DNA from: Palleronia rufa
Lineage (GTDB): Bacteria; Pseudomonadota; Alphaproteobacteria; Rhodobacterales; Rhodobacteraceae
Reading direction: 5' to 3'
Assembly: GCF_000743715.1 (NCBI RefSeq)
Contig: NZ_JQEY01000020.1
Span: forward strand, 1 to 52,415
DNA: 52,415 nt
Notes under the pieces: model-generated
Seen by the model: only the letters and a program-made list of their open reading frames with translations
Told to the model about the DNA's origin: nothing
Database searches by the model: none
Program-made: the position numbers and the translations under genes
Part shown: positions 16,050 through 24,897 of the stretch, one piece after another
How positions within the stretch are numbered: position 1 is the stretch's first letter
How the letters are laid out: every line of letters starts with the position of its first letter

Positions 16050-16928
16050 ATGCCCCGGAACCTGGACCTGACCGCTCTGCGCTCCTTCGTCACCGTGGCC
16101 GATGTCGGCGGTGTCACCCGCGCGGCCGGCCAGCTGCACCTGACCCAGTCGGCGGTGTCGATGCAGCTCAAGCGCCTGGAGGACGGGCTGGATCTGTCAC
16201 TGATCGACCGTTCGGCCCGCAACGTGCAACTGACGCCCATCGGCGAGCAACTCCTGAGCTACGCGCGCCGGATGCTGGTGTTGAACGACGAGGCCATCGC
16301 CAGGCTGACCGGCGACGCCTTCGAGGGCGAGATCACCGTGGGATTGCCCCACGATATCCTCTACCCCGCGATTCCGCCGGTGCTGGCGGCCTTCGCGCAG
16401 CTCTACCCGCGGATCCGGGTCCACCTGCAGTCCCACCCGACCCGGATCCTGCGAGAGATGTTCGCGCGCGGCGAATGCGACCTGATCCTGACCACCGAGG
16501 AGACCGTGGGCGAGGGGGCGGAGACGCTGGTCCGGGTGCCGCTGGTCTGGGCGGGTGCCGCCGGAGGTGTCGCCTATCGCGCACGGCCCGTGCGCTTCGC
16601 GTTCTGCCGCAACTGCATCTTCAGCCCGATCGCGCGGGGGGCGCTGGACCGCGCCGGGATCGATTGGGAGTCGGTCGTGGACGCGGCCAGCGACCGGGCG
16701 TCGGAGGCGGCGGTAATGGCCGACCTGGCCGTCTATGTGATCCTGGACGAAACCCTGCCGGCGGGCATCCAGAAGGTGCCGTTCGGCGCCGGCCTGCCGG
16801 CCCTGCCGGACCAGAACATCAACCTGTACCGCGCCGGAACGCTTCAGCCGCAGGTGTCGGATGCCCTGGCGGCGCTGCTGCGGCAGAACTACGGCCGGCT
16901 CGACCGGCCCCGCATCGCCGCCGAATAA
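16050..16928 (+). CDS. LysR-family transcriptional regulator
   Basis: The 292-residue protein has the N-terminal winged helix-turn-helix of LysR proteins: LTALRSFVTVADVGGVTRAAGQLHLTQSAVSMQLKRLE covers residues 6-43. A periplasmic-binding-like effector domain follows from about residue 90 (GEITVGLPHDIL). ATG 16050 is favoured over an upstream 15978 start because AAGGA precedes it and the HTH then begins at the usual place. It is divergent from the DUF1127 gene. The effector is unknown. Confidence 0.93.
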   Translation: MPRNLDLTALRSFVTVADVGGVTRAAGQLHLTQSAVSMQLKRLEDGLDLSLIDRSARNVQLTPIGEQLLSYARRMLVLNDEAIARLTGDAFEGEITVGLPHDILYPAIPPVLAAFAQLYPRIRVHLQSHPTRILREMFARGECDLILTTEETVGEGAETLVRVPLVWAGAAGGVAYRARPVRFAFCRNCIFSPIARGALDRAGIDWESVVDAASDRASEAAVMADLAVYVILDETLPAGIQKVPFGAGLPALPDQNINLYRAGTLQPQVSDALAALLRQNYGRLDRPRIAAE

Positions 16929-16932
16929 CGCG

Positions 16933-17823
16933 TCAGCGGAAGCGTCGGGCGAGTTCGGCGATATGGGCGGGACCGATCTCGCAGCAGCCGCCCAGCGTCC
17001 GCGCACCCAGACCGTGCCAGAGCGCCGCGTGATCGGCATAGGCGGCGGGATCAAGATCCGTTCGGCTGTCGAGCACCTCGACCGTCGCGCCGATGCGGTC
17101 GAACTCCGATGAGATTTCCGTAAACCCGTTGGCGTAGGCGCCGAACGGCCGGTTCAGGCCGGCCAGGATGGGCAAGCCCTGGGCAATGGCCTCGGGGGCG
17201 GAGCAGTTCAGCAGGACCCGCTCCGGCGCGTGCTTTTCGATCAGCGGTGCGATGGACGCCAGCGGCTCGCCGGAGCGCAGGCGCGTGCCGTCGCTGTCCA
17301 TGACGCTCAGGGCGATCCACAACGGTTTGCCCGTCACCGACATGCCCATGAGCGCGCCGCGCGCCTGATCGACGGAGGACATCGTCTCGGCCAGATGGAA
17401 ATCGACCAGCGGCGCATTGAGCCGGGCCAGACCGGCATAGATCGCGGCGGCCTCGTCGGCCGGGGGCGCCAGATCGGGGCGGTAGGAAAAGCCCAAGGGG
17501 CCGAGCGCGCCGGCCACCGCTCCGCGTCCGGCGGCATCGCGTGCCTCCGCGGCGATCCGGCAGGCGGCCAGTGTCAGCACCTCCAGGGCGTCTGCCATGT
17601 CATGGGCGGCCAGCCGGTCGGGCAGCAGGGCATAGGTGTTCGCGGTCGCGATATCTGCGCCTGCGGCAAAGAAATCGTCATGCACCGCGCGAACAAGCTC
17701 CGGCGCGTCCACAAGCGCCTGAACCGACCAGAGCGACGTGGCCCGGCCGGCGCGGGCGACCAGTTCCTGGCCCAGCCCGCCGTCCAATATGGTGACCGCA
17801 TCGCGTTGCGCCGCGCGGGTCAT
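16933..17823 (-). CDS. Homocysteine S-methyltransferase family protein
   Basis: The 296-residue protein has the zinc-dependent methyltransferase fold of MetH-N/BHMT/MmuM. It starts VTILDGGLGQEL, the first signature, and has the three zinc cysteines in VLLNCSAPEA and TLGGCCEIGP. Likely reactions are methyl transfer to homocysteine from S-methylmethionine or a betaine; the donor cannot be read from sequence. The start codon overlaps the stop of the upstream oxidoreductase gene (ATGA), so the two form an operon. It converges with the LysR gene 4 bp away. Confidence 0.92.
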   Translation of the reverse strand: MTRAAQRDAVTILDGGLGQELVARAGRATSLWSVQALVDAPELVRAVHDDFFAAGADIATANTYALLPDRLAAHDMADALEVLTLAACRIAAEARDAAGRGAVAGALGPLGFSYRPDLAPPADEAAAIYAGLARLNAPLVDFHLAETMSSVDQARGALMGMSVTGKPLWIALSVMDSDGTRLRSGEPLASIAPLIEKHAPERVLLNCSAPEAIAQGLPILAGLNRPFGAYANGFTEISSEFDRIGATVEVLDSRTDLDPAAYADHAALWHGLGARTLGGCCEIGPAHIAELARRFR

Positions 17824-18782
17824 GTCATGGTCACGACGACCTTGCCGGTCGATCGCCGCCCGGCAAGAAAGTCCAGCCCCTCCTGCGCGCGGTCGAGCGG
17901 GAAGGTGTCGCTCACATGCGGAGAGAGCCTGCCGGCCACGTACCATTCCATGAGCTCGGCAAGGCTGTCGGTCAGGACCTCCGGCGCGAACTGTCCGTAG
18001 CCGCCCCAGTAGAAGCCGATCGCCTCGACGTTCTTCACCAGCAGGTGGTTGGCCGCCAGTGTCGGCACGTCGCCGCTGGCGAAGCCGACGATCAGCAGCC
18101 GCGCCTCCGGGCGGCAAGCGCGCAGCGCGGCGGCCGTCAGATCGCCCCCGACCGCGTCATAGACCACGTCGGCGCCGCCCAGGTCCTTCAGCGCCGCGCG
18201 CAGGTCGGTCGTCTCGCTGTCGATGAGGTGATGCGCCCCGGCCCGCCGGGCGACCTCCAGCTTGTCTGCGCCGCGCGCCACGGCCACCACCTCGGCCCCC
18301 AGGGCGGCGCCGATCTCTACCGCCGTCAGTCCGACGCCGCCGGCCGCGCCGAGAACCACGAGCCGCTCGCCGTCCCGCAGCCGGGCGCGGCGGGTCAGGC
18401 CCAGGTGGGAGGTGCCGTAGGCGACCATGAACCCTGCGGCGATCTCGAACGGCATGGCATCTGGCAGCGCGACCGCGTCATCGGCGCGGAACACGCCGTA
18501 ATCCGCCAGCCCGCCGTGGCCGGCATGGACCGCCACGCGCTGTCCAACCTTTAGCCGTTCCACACCGTCGCCGAGAGCCTCCACCGTTCCCGCAGGCTCC
18601 ATCCCCAGGGTCGCTGGCAGGGGCGGGATCGCCTGATATGTACCTTTGATCGACAGCAGGTCGGCGAAATTCAGCCCACAGGCGGCGATCCGGACCAGGA
18701 TCTCGCCCCGGCCGGGGGAGGGCCGGTCGATCTGGTCGAGACGCGGTGGGCTGTCGTGATCGTGGATTCGAAAGGCGCGCAT
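17820..18782 (-). CDS. Zinc-independent NADPH:quinone oxidoreductase (MDR family)
   Basis: The 320-residue protein is of the quinone oxidoreductase branch of medium-chain dehydrogenases. It has an N-terminal GroES-like domain (CGLNFADLLSIKGTY), the nucleotide-binding motif LGAAGGVGLTAVEIGAALGA near residues 148-167, and a typical end (PLDRAQEGLDFLAGRRSTGK). The structural and catalytic zinc cysteines of alcohol dehydrogenases are absent. It probably reduces quinones or enoyl compounds. ATG 18782 fits the family start (MRAFRIHDHDSPP). It overlaps the S-methyltransferase gene. Confidence 0.93.
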   Translation of the reverse strand: MRAFRIHDHDSPPRLDQIDRPSPGRGEILVRIAACGLNFADLLSIKGTYQAIPPLPATLGMEPAGTVEALGDGVERLKVGQRVAVHAGHGGLADYGVFRADDAVALPDAMPFEIAAGFMVAYGTSHLGLTRRARLRDGERLVVLGAAGGVGLTAVEIGAALGAEVVAVARGADKLEVARRAGAHHLIDSETTDLRAALKDLGGADVVYDAVGGDLTAAALRACRPEARLLIVGFASGDVPTLAANHLLVKNVEAIGFYWGGYGQFAPEVLTDSLAELMEWYVAGRLSPHVSDTFPLDRAQEGLDFLAGRRSTGKVVVTMT

Positions 18783-18969
18783 GGCGGATTCCTGTGTGAA
18801 ACGGGGAATTTGGGGGCATACATCCCACCAAAGCGGGAGGCTGGGCAAGATCAATGCCCCGGCCGATCAGGGCACCTGACCCTTTGGACCTATCCGGAAA
18901 GACAAGTTGTCGGTTTGCGAGAAAACGGCGATCTACACTCAACTTTAGGAATTTAAGGAGATTTGAGAA

Positions 18970-19341
18970 ATGAAGCACCCCGTGGACGTTCATGTCGGAT
19001 CCCGCGTCCGGCAGCGGCGGTGGATGCTGGGCATGACCCAGCAGCAGCTGGCTGAGAAGGTGGGTATCAAGTTTCAGCAGATCCAGAAATACGAAACCGG
19101 CATGAACCGGGTCAGCGCGTCCCGCCTCTGGGACATCTCAGAGGCCCTCGACGCGCCGGTGTCGTTCTTCTTCGAAGGCCTCGAGGGCGAGCATTCGGAG
19201 CAGGAAAAGGATGCGGCCGTCGTCGGTGACATTTTCGCCGACCGCGAAGCCCTTGAACTCGTGCGATCCTATTACGCGATCCCCGAGGTCCAGCGCCGCC
19301 GCCTGTTCGAACTTGCCCGCGTGCTGTCCGACGCCGCCTGA
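18970..19341 (+). CDS. XRE-family transcriptional regulator
   Basis: The 123-residue protein has a Cro/CI-type helix-turn-helix in residues 8-65: VGSRVRQRRWMLGMTQQQLA, VGIKFQQIQKYETGMNRVSA, then LDAPVSFFFEG. A C-terminal helical segment (residues 90-123) follows. The layout is that of the short SinR-like regulators widespread in alphaproteobacteria. It is preceded by an unusually AT-rich leader with AAGGAG 10-15 bases before ATG 18970, and is divergent from the quinone oxidoreductase gene. Its targets are unknown; self-regulation through the 187-bp divergent gap is plausible. Confidence 0.92.
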   Translation: MKHPVDVHVGSRVRQRRWMLGMTQQQLAEKVGIKFQQIQKYETGMNRVSASRLWDISEALDAPVSFFFEGLEGEHSEQEKDAAVVGDIFADREALELVRSYYAIPEVQRRRLFELARVLSDAA

Positions 19342-19429
19342 AAGGGTCCGGTTGCAGGAGGATGCGAGCGGACTTGACGCTGGCATCCCGTTTACCTAGC
19401 CGGGACGATAGAACCGCGGAAAGTTTTCG

Positions 19430-20230
19430 ATGCCCCGCCTGTCGTCCGCCCTTGCCGCAGAGCTTGCAGGTACAGCGCATGCGCTGGCCGATGCGGCGCG
19501 ACCCGAAACCATGCGACATTTCCGCATCGGGACGGCGGCATACAACAAGCGCGCCGACGGGTTCGACCCGGTCACGGAAGGCGACCGGGCGGCGGAACGC
19601 GCCATGCGGGCGGTTCTGGCCATCCGCCGTCCCGACGACGCAATTCTCGGGGAGGAATTCGGAGCCTCTGCGGGATCGACCGGCCTGACCTGGGTGCTCG
19701 ACCCGATCGACGGGACCCGGGCCTATCTGGCCGGAGCGCCCAGCTGGGGCGTTCTGGTGGCGGTCTCCGACGCCGATGGGCCGATCCTGGGCCTCATCGA
19801 CCAGCCCCATATCCAGGAGCGGTTCTACGGCGGACCGGATGGCGCCCGCTACACGGGTCCGACCGGCGCCCGCGATATCCGCGTGGCTCCGGACCGGCCC
19901 CTGTCCGATGCCATCCTGATGACCACCGTTCCCGAAGTGGGCACCGCGGCGGAGCGCGACGCCTTCGCGCGCGTCTCGGCAGAGGTCCGGCTGACCCGCT
20001 ACGGGCTCGACTGCTACGCCTATGCGCTGCTGGCCATGGGGCAGGTCGACCTCGTGATCGAAGCCGGACTCCAGCCCTACGACATCCAGGGGCCCATGGC
20101 GGTGATCCACGCCGCGGGCGGCATTGTCACCGACTGGACGGGGGGGCCGGCCCGCGATGGCGGACGTGTGATCGCGGCGTCCGGTCCCGCGCTCCATCGC
20201 GCGGCGATGGCGCATCTGGCGGGCGAATGA
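19430..20230 (+). CDS. hisN: Inositol-monophosphatase-type phosphatase, probable histidinol-phosphatase
   Basis: The 266-residue enzyme is a Mg-dependent, Li-sensitive-type phosphatase. Metal ligands are visible in LGEEFG, DPIDGTRAYLAG and YDIQGPMAVIHAAGG. Alphaproteobacterial homologues of this length with these motifs act as the HisN histidinol-phosphatase of histidine synthesis. Inositol- or nucleotide-phosphatase activity cannot be excluded, as no his genes are adjacent. The stop overlaps the next gene (ATGA), so it is coupled to the deaminase. Confidence 0.85.
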   Translation: MPRLSSALAAELAGTAHALADAARPETMRHFRIGTAAYNKRADGFDPVTEGDRAAERAMRAVLAIRRPDDAILGEEFGASAGSTGLTWVLDPIDGTRAYLAGAPSWGVLVAVSDADGPILGLIDQPHIQERFYGGPDGARYTGPTGARDIRVAPDRPLSDAILMTTVPEVGTAAERDAFARVSAEVRLTRYGLDCYAYALLAMGQVDLVIEAGLQPYDIQGPMAVIHAAGGIVTDWTGGPARDGGRVIAASGPALHRAAMAHLAGE

Positions 20231-21567
20231 GCGATGTCCTGATCCGCGGTGCGCGTCTGATCCTGACCATGGACGACGAGCGGCGCGAACTGGCGGGGGC
20301 GGACCTGCGGCTGCGCGGCGGCATCGTGGCCGAGATCGGGACCGGTCTGCCGCCCGAAGGCGCCGAGGTGGTCGACGCGGGCGGATGCCTCGTGACCCCC
20401 GGGCTGGTCAATACGCATCACCACCTCTTCCAGACCCTGACCCGTGCAGTCCCGGCGGCCCAGGATGCGTCTCTTTTCGGCTGGCTGCGGACGCTCTATC
20501 CGATCTGGGCGCGCATGGGGCCAGAGCATGTCCGCGTCTCCGCCATGACCGGGCTGGCGGAGCTGGCGCTCTCGGGTTGCAGCCTGAGCGCGGATCATCT
20601 CTACCTCTATCCCGGCGGCGCGCGGCTTGACGACACCATCGACGCGGCGCGTGCGATCGGACTGCGGTTCCACGCCACCCGCGGCGCCATGTCCATCGGC
20701 GAATCCCGCGGCGGCCTGCCCCCCGATACGCTGGTCGAGAAGGAGGGGCCGATCCTGGACGACTGCCTCCGGGTGATCGACGCGTTCCATGACCGTTACC
20801 CCGGCGCGATGGTGCAGGTCGGCGTGGCCCCGTGCTCGCCGTTCTCGGTCAGCCGGGAGTTGATGCGCGACGCCGCGATCCTGGCGCGCGACAAGGGCGT
20901 GATGCTGCACACGCATCTGGCAGAGAACGAAGAGGACGTTGCCTTTTCGCTCGCCACCTTCGGCTGCCGTCCGGGGCAATATGCCGAAGAGCTGGGCTGG
21001 GTGGGCGACGATGTGTGGCATGCCCATTGCGTGAAGCTGAACCCGGCCGAGATCGACCTTTTCGCAGCCACTCGCACCGGCGTCGCCCATTGTCCCTGTT
21101 CGAACTGCAGGCTCGGCTCCGGCATCGCGCCGGTCCGGGACATGCTTCGGGCCGGGGTCCCTGTCGGGCTGGGCGTGGACGGTTCCGCCTCCAACGACGC
21201 AGGCTCCCTGGCGGAAGAGGCCCGCTTGGCGATGCTGCTTCAGCGCGTGCGGTCCGGGACCGATGCCCTGTCGGCCCGCGGAGCGCTGGAACTGGCGACC
21301 CGCGGCGGCGCGGCCATCCTTGGGCGTGGGGCGGAGTGCGGTCAGCTGGCGCCGGGCTTCCGCGCCGACGTGGCGCTGTGGGATCTGACCGGGGTGGAGT
21401 CGGCGGGCTCATGGGATCCGGCGGCGATCCTGCTGGCCGGTCCGCGCCGCGTTCGGCACCTTTTCGTCGAAGGCCGCCAGATCGTGCGCGACCATGCGCT
21501 CACTACCGCCGATCTGCCGAAACTTCTTGAGGAGCACGGAAACCTTTTGGAAACACTCGTCGGATAA
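20227..21567 (+). CDS. 8-oxoguanine deaminase (amidohydrolase)
   Basis: The 446-residue amidohydrolase has metal ligands in VNTHHHLFQTL (near residue 66), HTHLAENEED and WHAHCVKL, and the catalytic Asp in GVDGSASND. It matches the 8-oxoguanine deaminase branch (related to the hydroxyatrazine hydrolase AtzB), which converts 8-oxoguanine to urate. The segment HCPCSNCRLGSG is typical of that branch. It overlaps hisN by four bases. With guaD at 22035-23384 the window has two guanine-type deaminases within 2 kb. Confidence 0.88.
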   Translation: MSDVLIRGARLILTMDDERRELAGADLRLRGGIVAEIGTGLPPEGAEVVDAGGCLVTPGLVNTHHHLFQTLTRAVPAAQDASLFGWLRTLYPIWARMGPEHVRVSAMTGLAELALSGCSLSADHLYLYPGGARLDDTIDAARAIGLRFHATRGAMSIGESRGGLPPDTLVEKEGPILDDCLRVIDAFHDRYPGAMVQVGVAPCSPFSVSRELMRDAAILARDKGVMLHTHLAENEEDVAFSLATFGCRPGQYAEELGWVGDDVWHAHCVKLNPAEIDLFAATRTGVAHCPCSNCRLGSGIAPVRDMLRAGVPVGLGVDGSASNDAGSLAEEARLAMLLQRVRSGTDALSARGALELATRGGAAILGRGAECGQLAPGFRADVALWDLTGVESAGSWDPAAILLAGPRRVRHLFVEGRQIVRDHALTTADLPKLLEEHGNLLETLVG

Positions 21568-21601
21568 CACCCATCCAGGACAAGTATGGGTTGCGTGTAC
21601 G

Positions 21602-22060
21602 ATGAACTATTTCCTTGCGGTACGTGTTTCGATCCTCTTTCTGGCTCTCGCGCCGGTTGCAAGCCACGCGGATCCGGTCTGGACCGTGGCCCAGGCGGCC
21701 CCGCAGGGGAACGTCGCCCAGGCGATCAACGCCCTGCGCAGATCGTCGGGCGCCAGTCCGATCCAACGCTCGGCACGGGCCGACGCGGCGGCGCGCCGTC
21801 ACGCGGCGGACATGGCACGCAACAACTTTTTCGACCATCGCGGGACGGACGGCTCGACCCACACGACGCGGCTGCGCGCCGCGGGCTGCCGCGGCGGGGC
21901 GGAGAACATCGCCTACGGCCCCTATACCGGTGAGAGCGTGGTTGCGGCCTGGATCGACTCTCCCAGCCACCGGCGGAACATCACCCTTCCCGCCGTGCGC
22001 AGCTTCGGTCTGGCACAGGTCGGGAACAAATGGGTCATGGTGCTCTCGGCAGGGTGCTGA
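21602..22060 (+). CDS. Secreted CAP/SCP-domain protein
   Basis: The 152-residue protein has a signal peptide (FLAVRVSILFLALAPVASHA) and a compact CAP domain. The CAP motifs are present: RRHAADMARNNFFDHRG, AENIAYG, and AWIDSPSHRRNI. The His/Glu residues of the CAP cavity (H in FFDHRG, E in AENIAYG, H in SPSHRR) are kept. Two cysteines (near CRGG and the C-terminal AGC) may pair. Bacterial CAP proteins are extracellular and of diverse or unknown function. Its 3' end overlaps the 3' end of guaD by 26 bp on the opposite strand. Confidence 0.88.
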   Translation: MNYFLAVRVSILFLALAPVASHADPVWTVAQAAPQGNVAQAINALRRSSGASPIQRSARADAAARRHAADMARNNFFDHRGTDGSTHTTRLRAAGCRGGAENIAYGPYTGESVVAAWIDSPSHRRNITLPAVRSFGLAQVGNKWVMVLSAGC

Positions 22061-23384
22061 GCGCTGCGGCGTTTTCCAGCGTTCGATCCCGACCGGAACC
22101 GGCGCGCTTCACGCCCGCGACCCAGACGGCCCGGATCGCGCGATCGTCGCCCATCATGATGGTCGGGAACAGGGCTTCCCAGATATTCCCGGCGCGTTCG
22201 GTCCGCTGGGCGATGGCAGGGACCGACGCCAGGTCCAGCGCCACCAGATCCGCCATCGACCCCGGCGCCAGCGTTCCGATCCGGTCCTCCATCCTGAGCG
22301 CGCGGGCGGATCCCTCGGTCGCGAGCCATAGCAGCTGGGCCGGGTGCAGCGCCGTTCCCGCAAGCTGGCCGATCTCATAGGCCGCGGCCATGGTGCGCAG
22401 CATCGAGAACGATGACCCGCCGCCGGTATCGGTCGCCAGCCCCGCCCGGATGCCGTCGGCGCGGGTGCGGGCCGCGTCGAACAGCCCTGAGCCGATGAAG
22501 GTGTTCGATGTCGGGCAATGCACCACGGCCGCACCGCTTTCGGCCAGCCGCGCCCGTTCTCGCGCAGTCAGATGGATGGCGTGGCCGAAGAGCGCGCCGG
22601 GTCCGACAAGCCCATGTGCCTCGTATGTGGACAGGTAATCCGCCGCGCCGGGGTGGAGCGCGCGGACCCAGGCCAGTTCATCGATCTGTTCGGACAGGTG
22701 CGTCTGCATGGGGCAGTCCGGGTGTTCGGCCCAGAGCGCGCCCAGCGCCTCCAACTGGTCGGGCGTCGAGGTGGGGGTGAACCGCGGGGTGATCGCATAG
22801 ACCGCGCGGCCGCGCCGGTGCCAGTCCGCCAGAAGCCGCGCGCTGTCGTCATGGGCGCTCTGCGCGGTGTCGCGCAGGGCGTCCGGCGCGTTGCGGTCCA
22901 TGCAGGTCTTGCCCGCGACCACGGCCATGCCCCGCGCCTCTGCCGCCTCGAACAGCGCCTCGACGCTGCCGGGGTGGATCGTGCAGAAGCTGGCCAGCGT
23001 GGTGGTTCCGTTGGCCAGGGCCAGGTCCAGCGTCAGCGCCGCCTGCTGCCGGGCATAGGCGGGATCGGCAAACCGCGCCTCTTCCGGGAAGGTATACGTC
23101 TCCAGCCAGTCGATCAGCCGCTTGCCCCAGGAGGCGATCATGCCGGTCTGCGGATAATGCATGTGGGCGTCCACGAAGCCCGGCAACAGCAGCGCGTCGC
23201 CCATATGGTCGCGGGTGGCGCCGGGTGCCAGGCGCGCGATCTCGTCCACCGGACCGGCCGCGCGGATCGTGCCGCCCTCCACCAGGACGGCGCCGTGGGC
23301 GTCGAAGGTGGCGCAGGCTTCCGGCGGAGCGGCGAACGGATCGGCGGTAAAGCGCAGGAGCCGCCCGGTGATGAGATGTGCCAT
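22035..23384 (-). CDS. guaD: Guanine deaminase
   Basis: The 449-residue amidohydrolase converts guanine to xanthine. Characteristic sites are VDAHMHYPQTGMIASWG (near residue 80), TFPEEARFAD, THLSEQIDE, FGHAIHL, HCPTSNTFIGSG and ATDTGGGSSFSML with the catalytic Asp. ATG 23384 is preferred to the frame's start at 23417 because it has a GGAGG ribosome-binding site and a family-like N-terminus. It is divergent from mgtE, with a leader identical in inverted orientation. Confidence 0.94.
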   Translation of the reverse strand: MAHLITGRLLRFTADPFAAPPEACATFDAHGAVLVEGGTIRAAGPVDEIARLAPGATRDHMGDALLLPGFVDAHMHYPQTGMIASWGKRLIDWLETYTFPEEARFADPAYARQQAALTLDLALANGTTTLASFCTIHPGSVEALFEAAEARGMAVVAGKTCMDRNAPDALRDTAQSAHDDSARLLADWHRRGRAVYAITPRFTPTSTPDQLEALGALWAEHPDCPMQTHLSEQIDELAWVRALHPGAADYLSTYEAHGLVGPGALFGHAIHLTARERARLAESGAAVVHCPTSNTFIGSGLFDAARTRADGIRAGLATDTGGGSSFSMLRTMAAAYEIGQLAGTALHPAQLLWLATEGSARALRMEDRIGTLAPGSMADLVALDLASVPAIAQRTERAGNIWEALFPTIMMGDDRAIRAVWVAGVKRAGSGRDRTLENAAALSTLPRAP

Positions 23385-23522
23385 GGTCCGCCTCCGCTGC
23401 CGCCTTTCGTCTAGCATCGCGGGCCGGACGCCGGAACCCGCCGCAGTGCCGGGGCCACTGGCGCCGCGCGGCGGACTGGCCTAGATCTCTGCGGACCCGG
23501 ACGAACGGAGGCGGACCATGGC
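23380..23522. repeat. 17-bp inverted repeat: matching leaders of guaD and mgtE
   Basis: CGGAGGCGGACCATGGC, containing the ribosome-binding site, the start codon and the first base of codon 3, occurs at 23506-23522 on the plus strand (mgtE). It occurs again exactly, on the minus strand, at 23396-23380 (guaD). The two copies face outward and bound the whole divergent gap. No M-box-like or other riboswitch fold is apparent between them. Confidence 0.7.
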
Positions 23523-24897
23523 CGAGGCGGACGATCTGATCGAGACCGACGACGACGCCTACGCGCTCGACCGCGATACCATGCGCCTGGTGAGAGAGGC
23601 GCTCGAGGCCGAGGACCGCGATTCGCTGATCGCGGCGATGGAGCCGCTTCACCCCGCCGACATCGCCGACCTTCTGGAGCAGCTCGACGAAGGCCCGCGT
23701 CACAAGTTCATCGCCGTCTACGGACACGCCTTCGACGGCGAGATCCTGTCAGAACTCGACGAGTCGATCCGTGAAGACGTGATCGCCGCCCTGTCGCCCG
23801 CGGTGCTGACCGACGCGGTCCGCGAGCTCGAATCCGACGATGTGGTGGACCTGCTCGAAACGCTGGAGGAACCCCAGCAAGGTGTGATCCTGGACGCGCT
23901 GGAGCGTCCCGACCGGATCGCCATCGAGCGCGCCATGGGGTTCCCGGACGGCTCCGCCGGCCGCCTCATGCAGCGAGAGGTCGTGACCGCGCCCGAGCAC
24001 TGGACGGTGGGCGACGCCATCGACTTCATGCGCGCCAGCCTGGATCTGCCCGAACAGTTCTATCACATCGTCCTGGTCGATCCGCGCTACCGGCCCATCG
24101 GCCACGTGACCCTGGGCAAGGTCATGTCGTCGGACCGGGTGACGCCGCTGGCCGACATCCGCGAAGACTCCTATCGCACCATCCCCGCGACCCAGGACGA
24201 AGAGGACGTGGCCTATGCGTTCAACCAGTATCACCTGATCTCGGCCCCCGTTGTCGATGAGGACGGGCGGCTGGTCGGCGTCATCACCATCGACGACGCC
24301 ATGACCGTGCTCTCCGAAGAAAACGAGGAGGACCTGCTGCTTCTGGCCGGTGTCGGTGACGAAAGCATCGCCGACCGGACCATTCAGATCGTCCGGCAAC
24401 GGTTCCCCTGGCTGCTTGTAAACCTTGCCACCGCGATCCTGGCGAGCCTGGTGATCGCCCAGTTCGAGGATGTGCTCGCCGCCGTGGTGGCGCTGGCGGT
24501 GCTCATGCCCATCGTGGCCTCCATGGGCGGGAACGCCGGTACCCAGTCCATGACCGTCGCCGTGCGCGCGATCGCCACGCGCGACCTGACCGGTTCGAAC
24601 GCCTGGCGGATCGTGCGGCGCGAGACCGCGGCGGGGTTCCTGAACGGCGCCGGATTCGCCGTCATCATCGGACTTGTCAGCATGGTCTGGTTCGGCAACG
24701 CCATGCTGGGCGTTGTCATCGCCATGGCCATGGTCATCAACCTGGTGGTCGCCGGATTGGCGGGCGTGCTGGTGCCCATCGCGATGGACAAGTTCGGCGT
24801 CGACCCCGCCCTGGCCTCCGGGACCTTCGTGACCACGGTGACCGATGTGGTCGGGTTCTTCGCGTTCCTGGGCCTTGCCGCGGTTGTGCTGCTGTGA
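23518..24897 (+). CDS. mgtE: Magnesium transporter MgtE
   Basis: The 459-residue protein is a homodimeric Mg2+ channel of the inner membrane. An N-terminal superhelical domain (LHPADIADLLEQLDEGPR) is followed by a tandem CBS pair (about residues 140-270) that senses cytosolic Mg2+. Five transmembrane helices from about residue 295 include the pore motif MPIVASMGGNAGTQS. All domains are complete. The acidic N-terminus is typical. It overlaps the folate cyclo-ligase gene by four bases. Confidence 0.96.
   Translation: MAEADDLIETDDDAYALDRDTMRLVREALEAEDRDSLIAAMEPLHPADIADLLEQLDEGPRHKFIAVYGHAFDGEILSELDESIREDVIAALSPAVLTDAVRELESDDVVDLLETLEEPQQGVILDALERPDRIAIERAMGFPDGSAGRLMQREVVTAPEHWTVGDAIDFMRASLDLPEQFYHIVLVDPRYRPIGHVTLGKVMSSDRVTPLADIREDSYRTIPATQDEEDVAYAFNQYHLISAPVVDEDGRLVGVITIDDAMTVLSEENEEDLLLLAGVGDESIADRTIQIVRQRFPWLLVNLATAILASLVIAQFEDVLAAVVALAVLMPIVASMGGNAGTQSMTVAVRAIATRDLTGSNAWRIVRRETAAGFLNGAGFAVIIGLVSMVWFGNAMLGVVIAMAMVINLVVAGLAGVLVPIAMDKFGVDPALASGTFVTTVTDVVGFFAFLGLAAVVLL

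Noticed and set aside
23397-23505. Magnesium riboswitch before mgtE
   Set aside because: The gap is short, lacks the conserved M-box segments I would expect, and such riboswitches are mainly found outside alphaproteobacteria.
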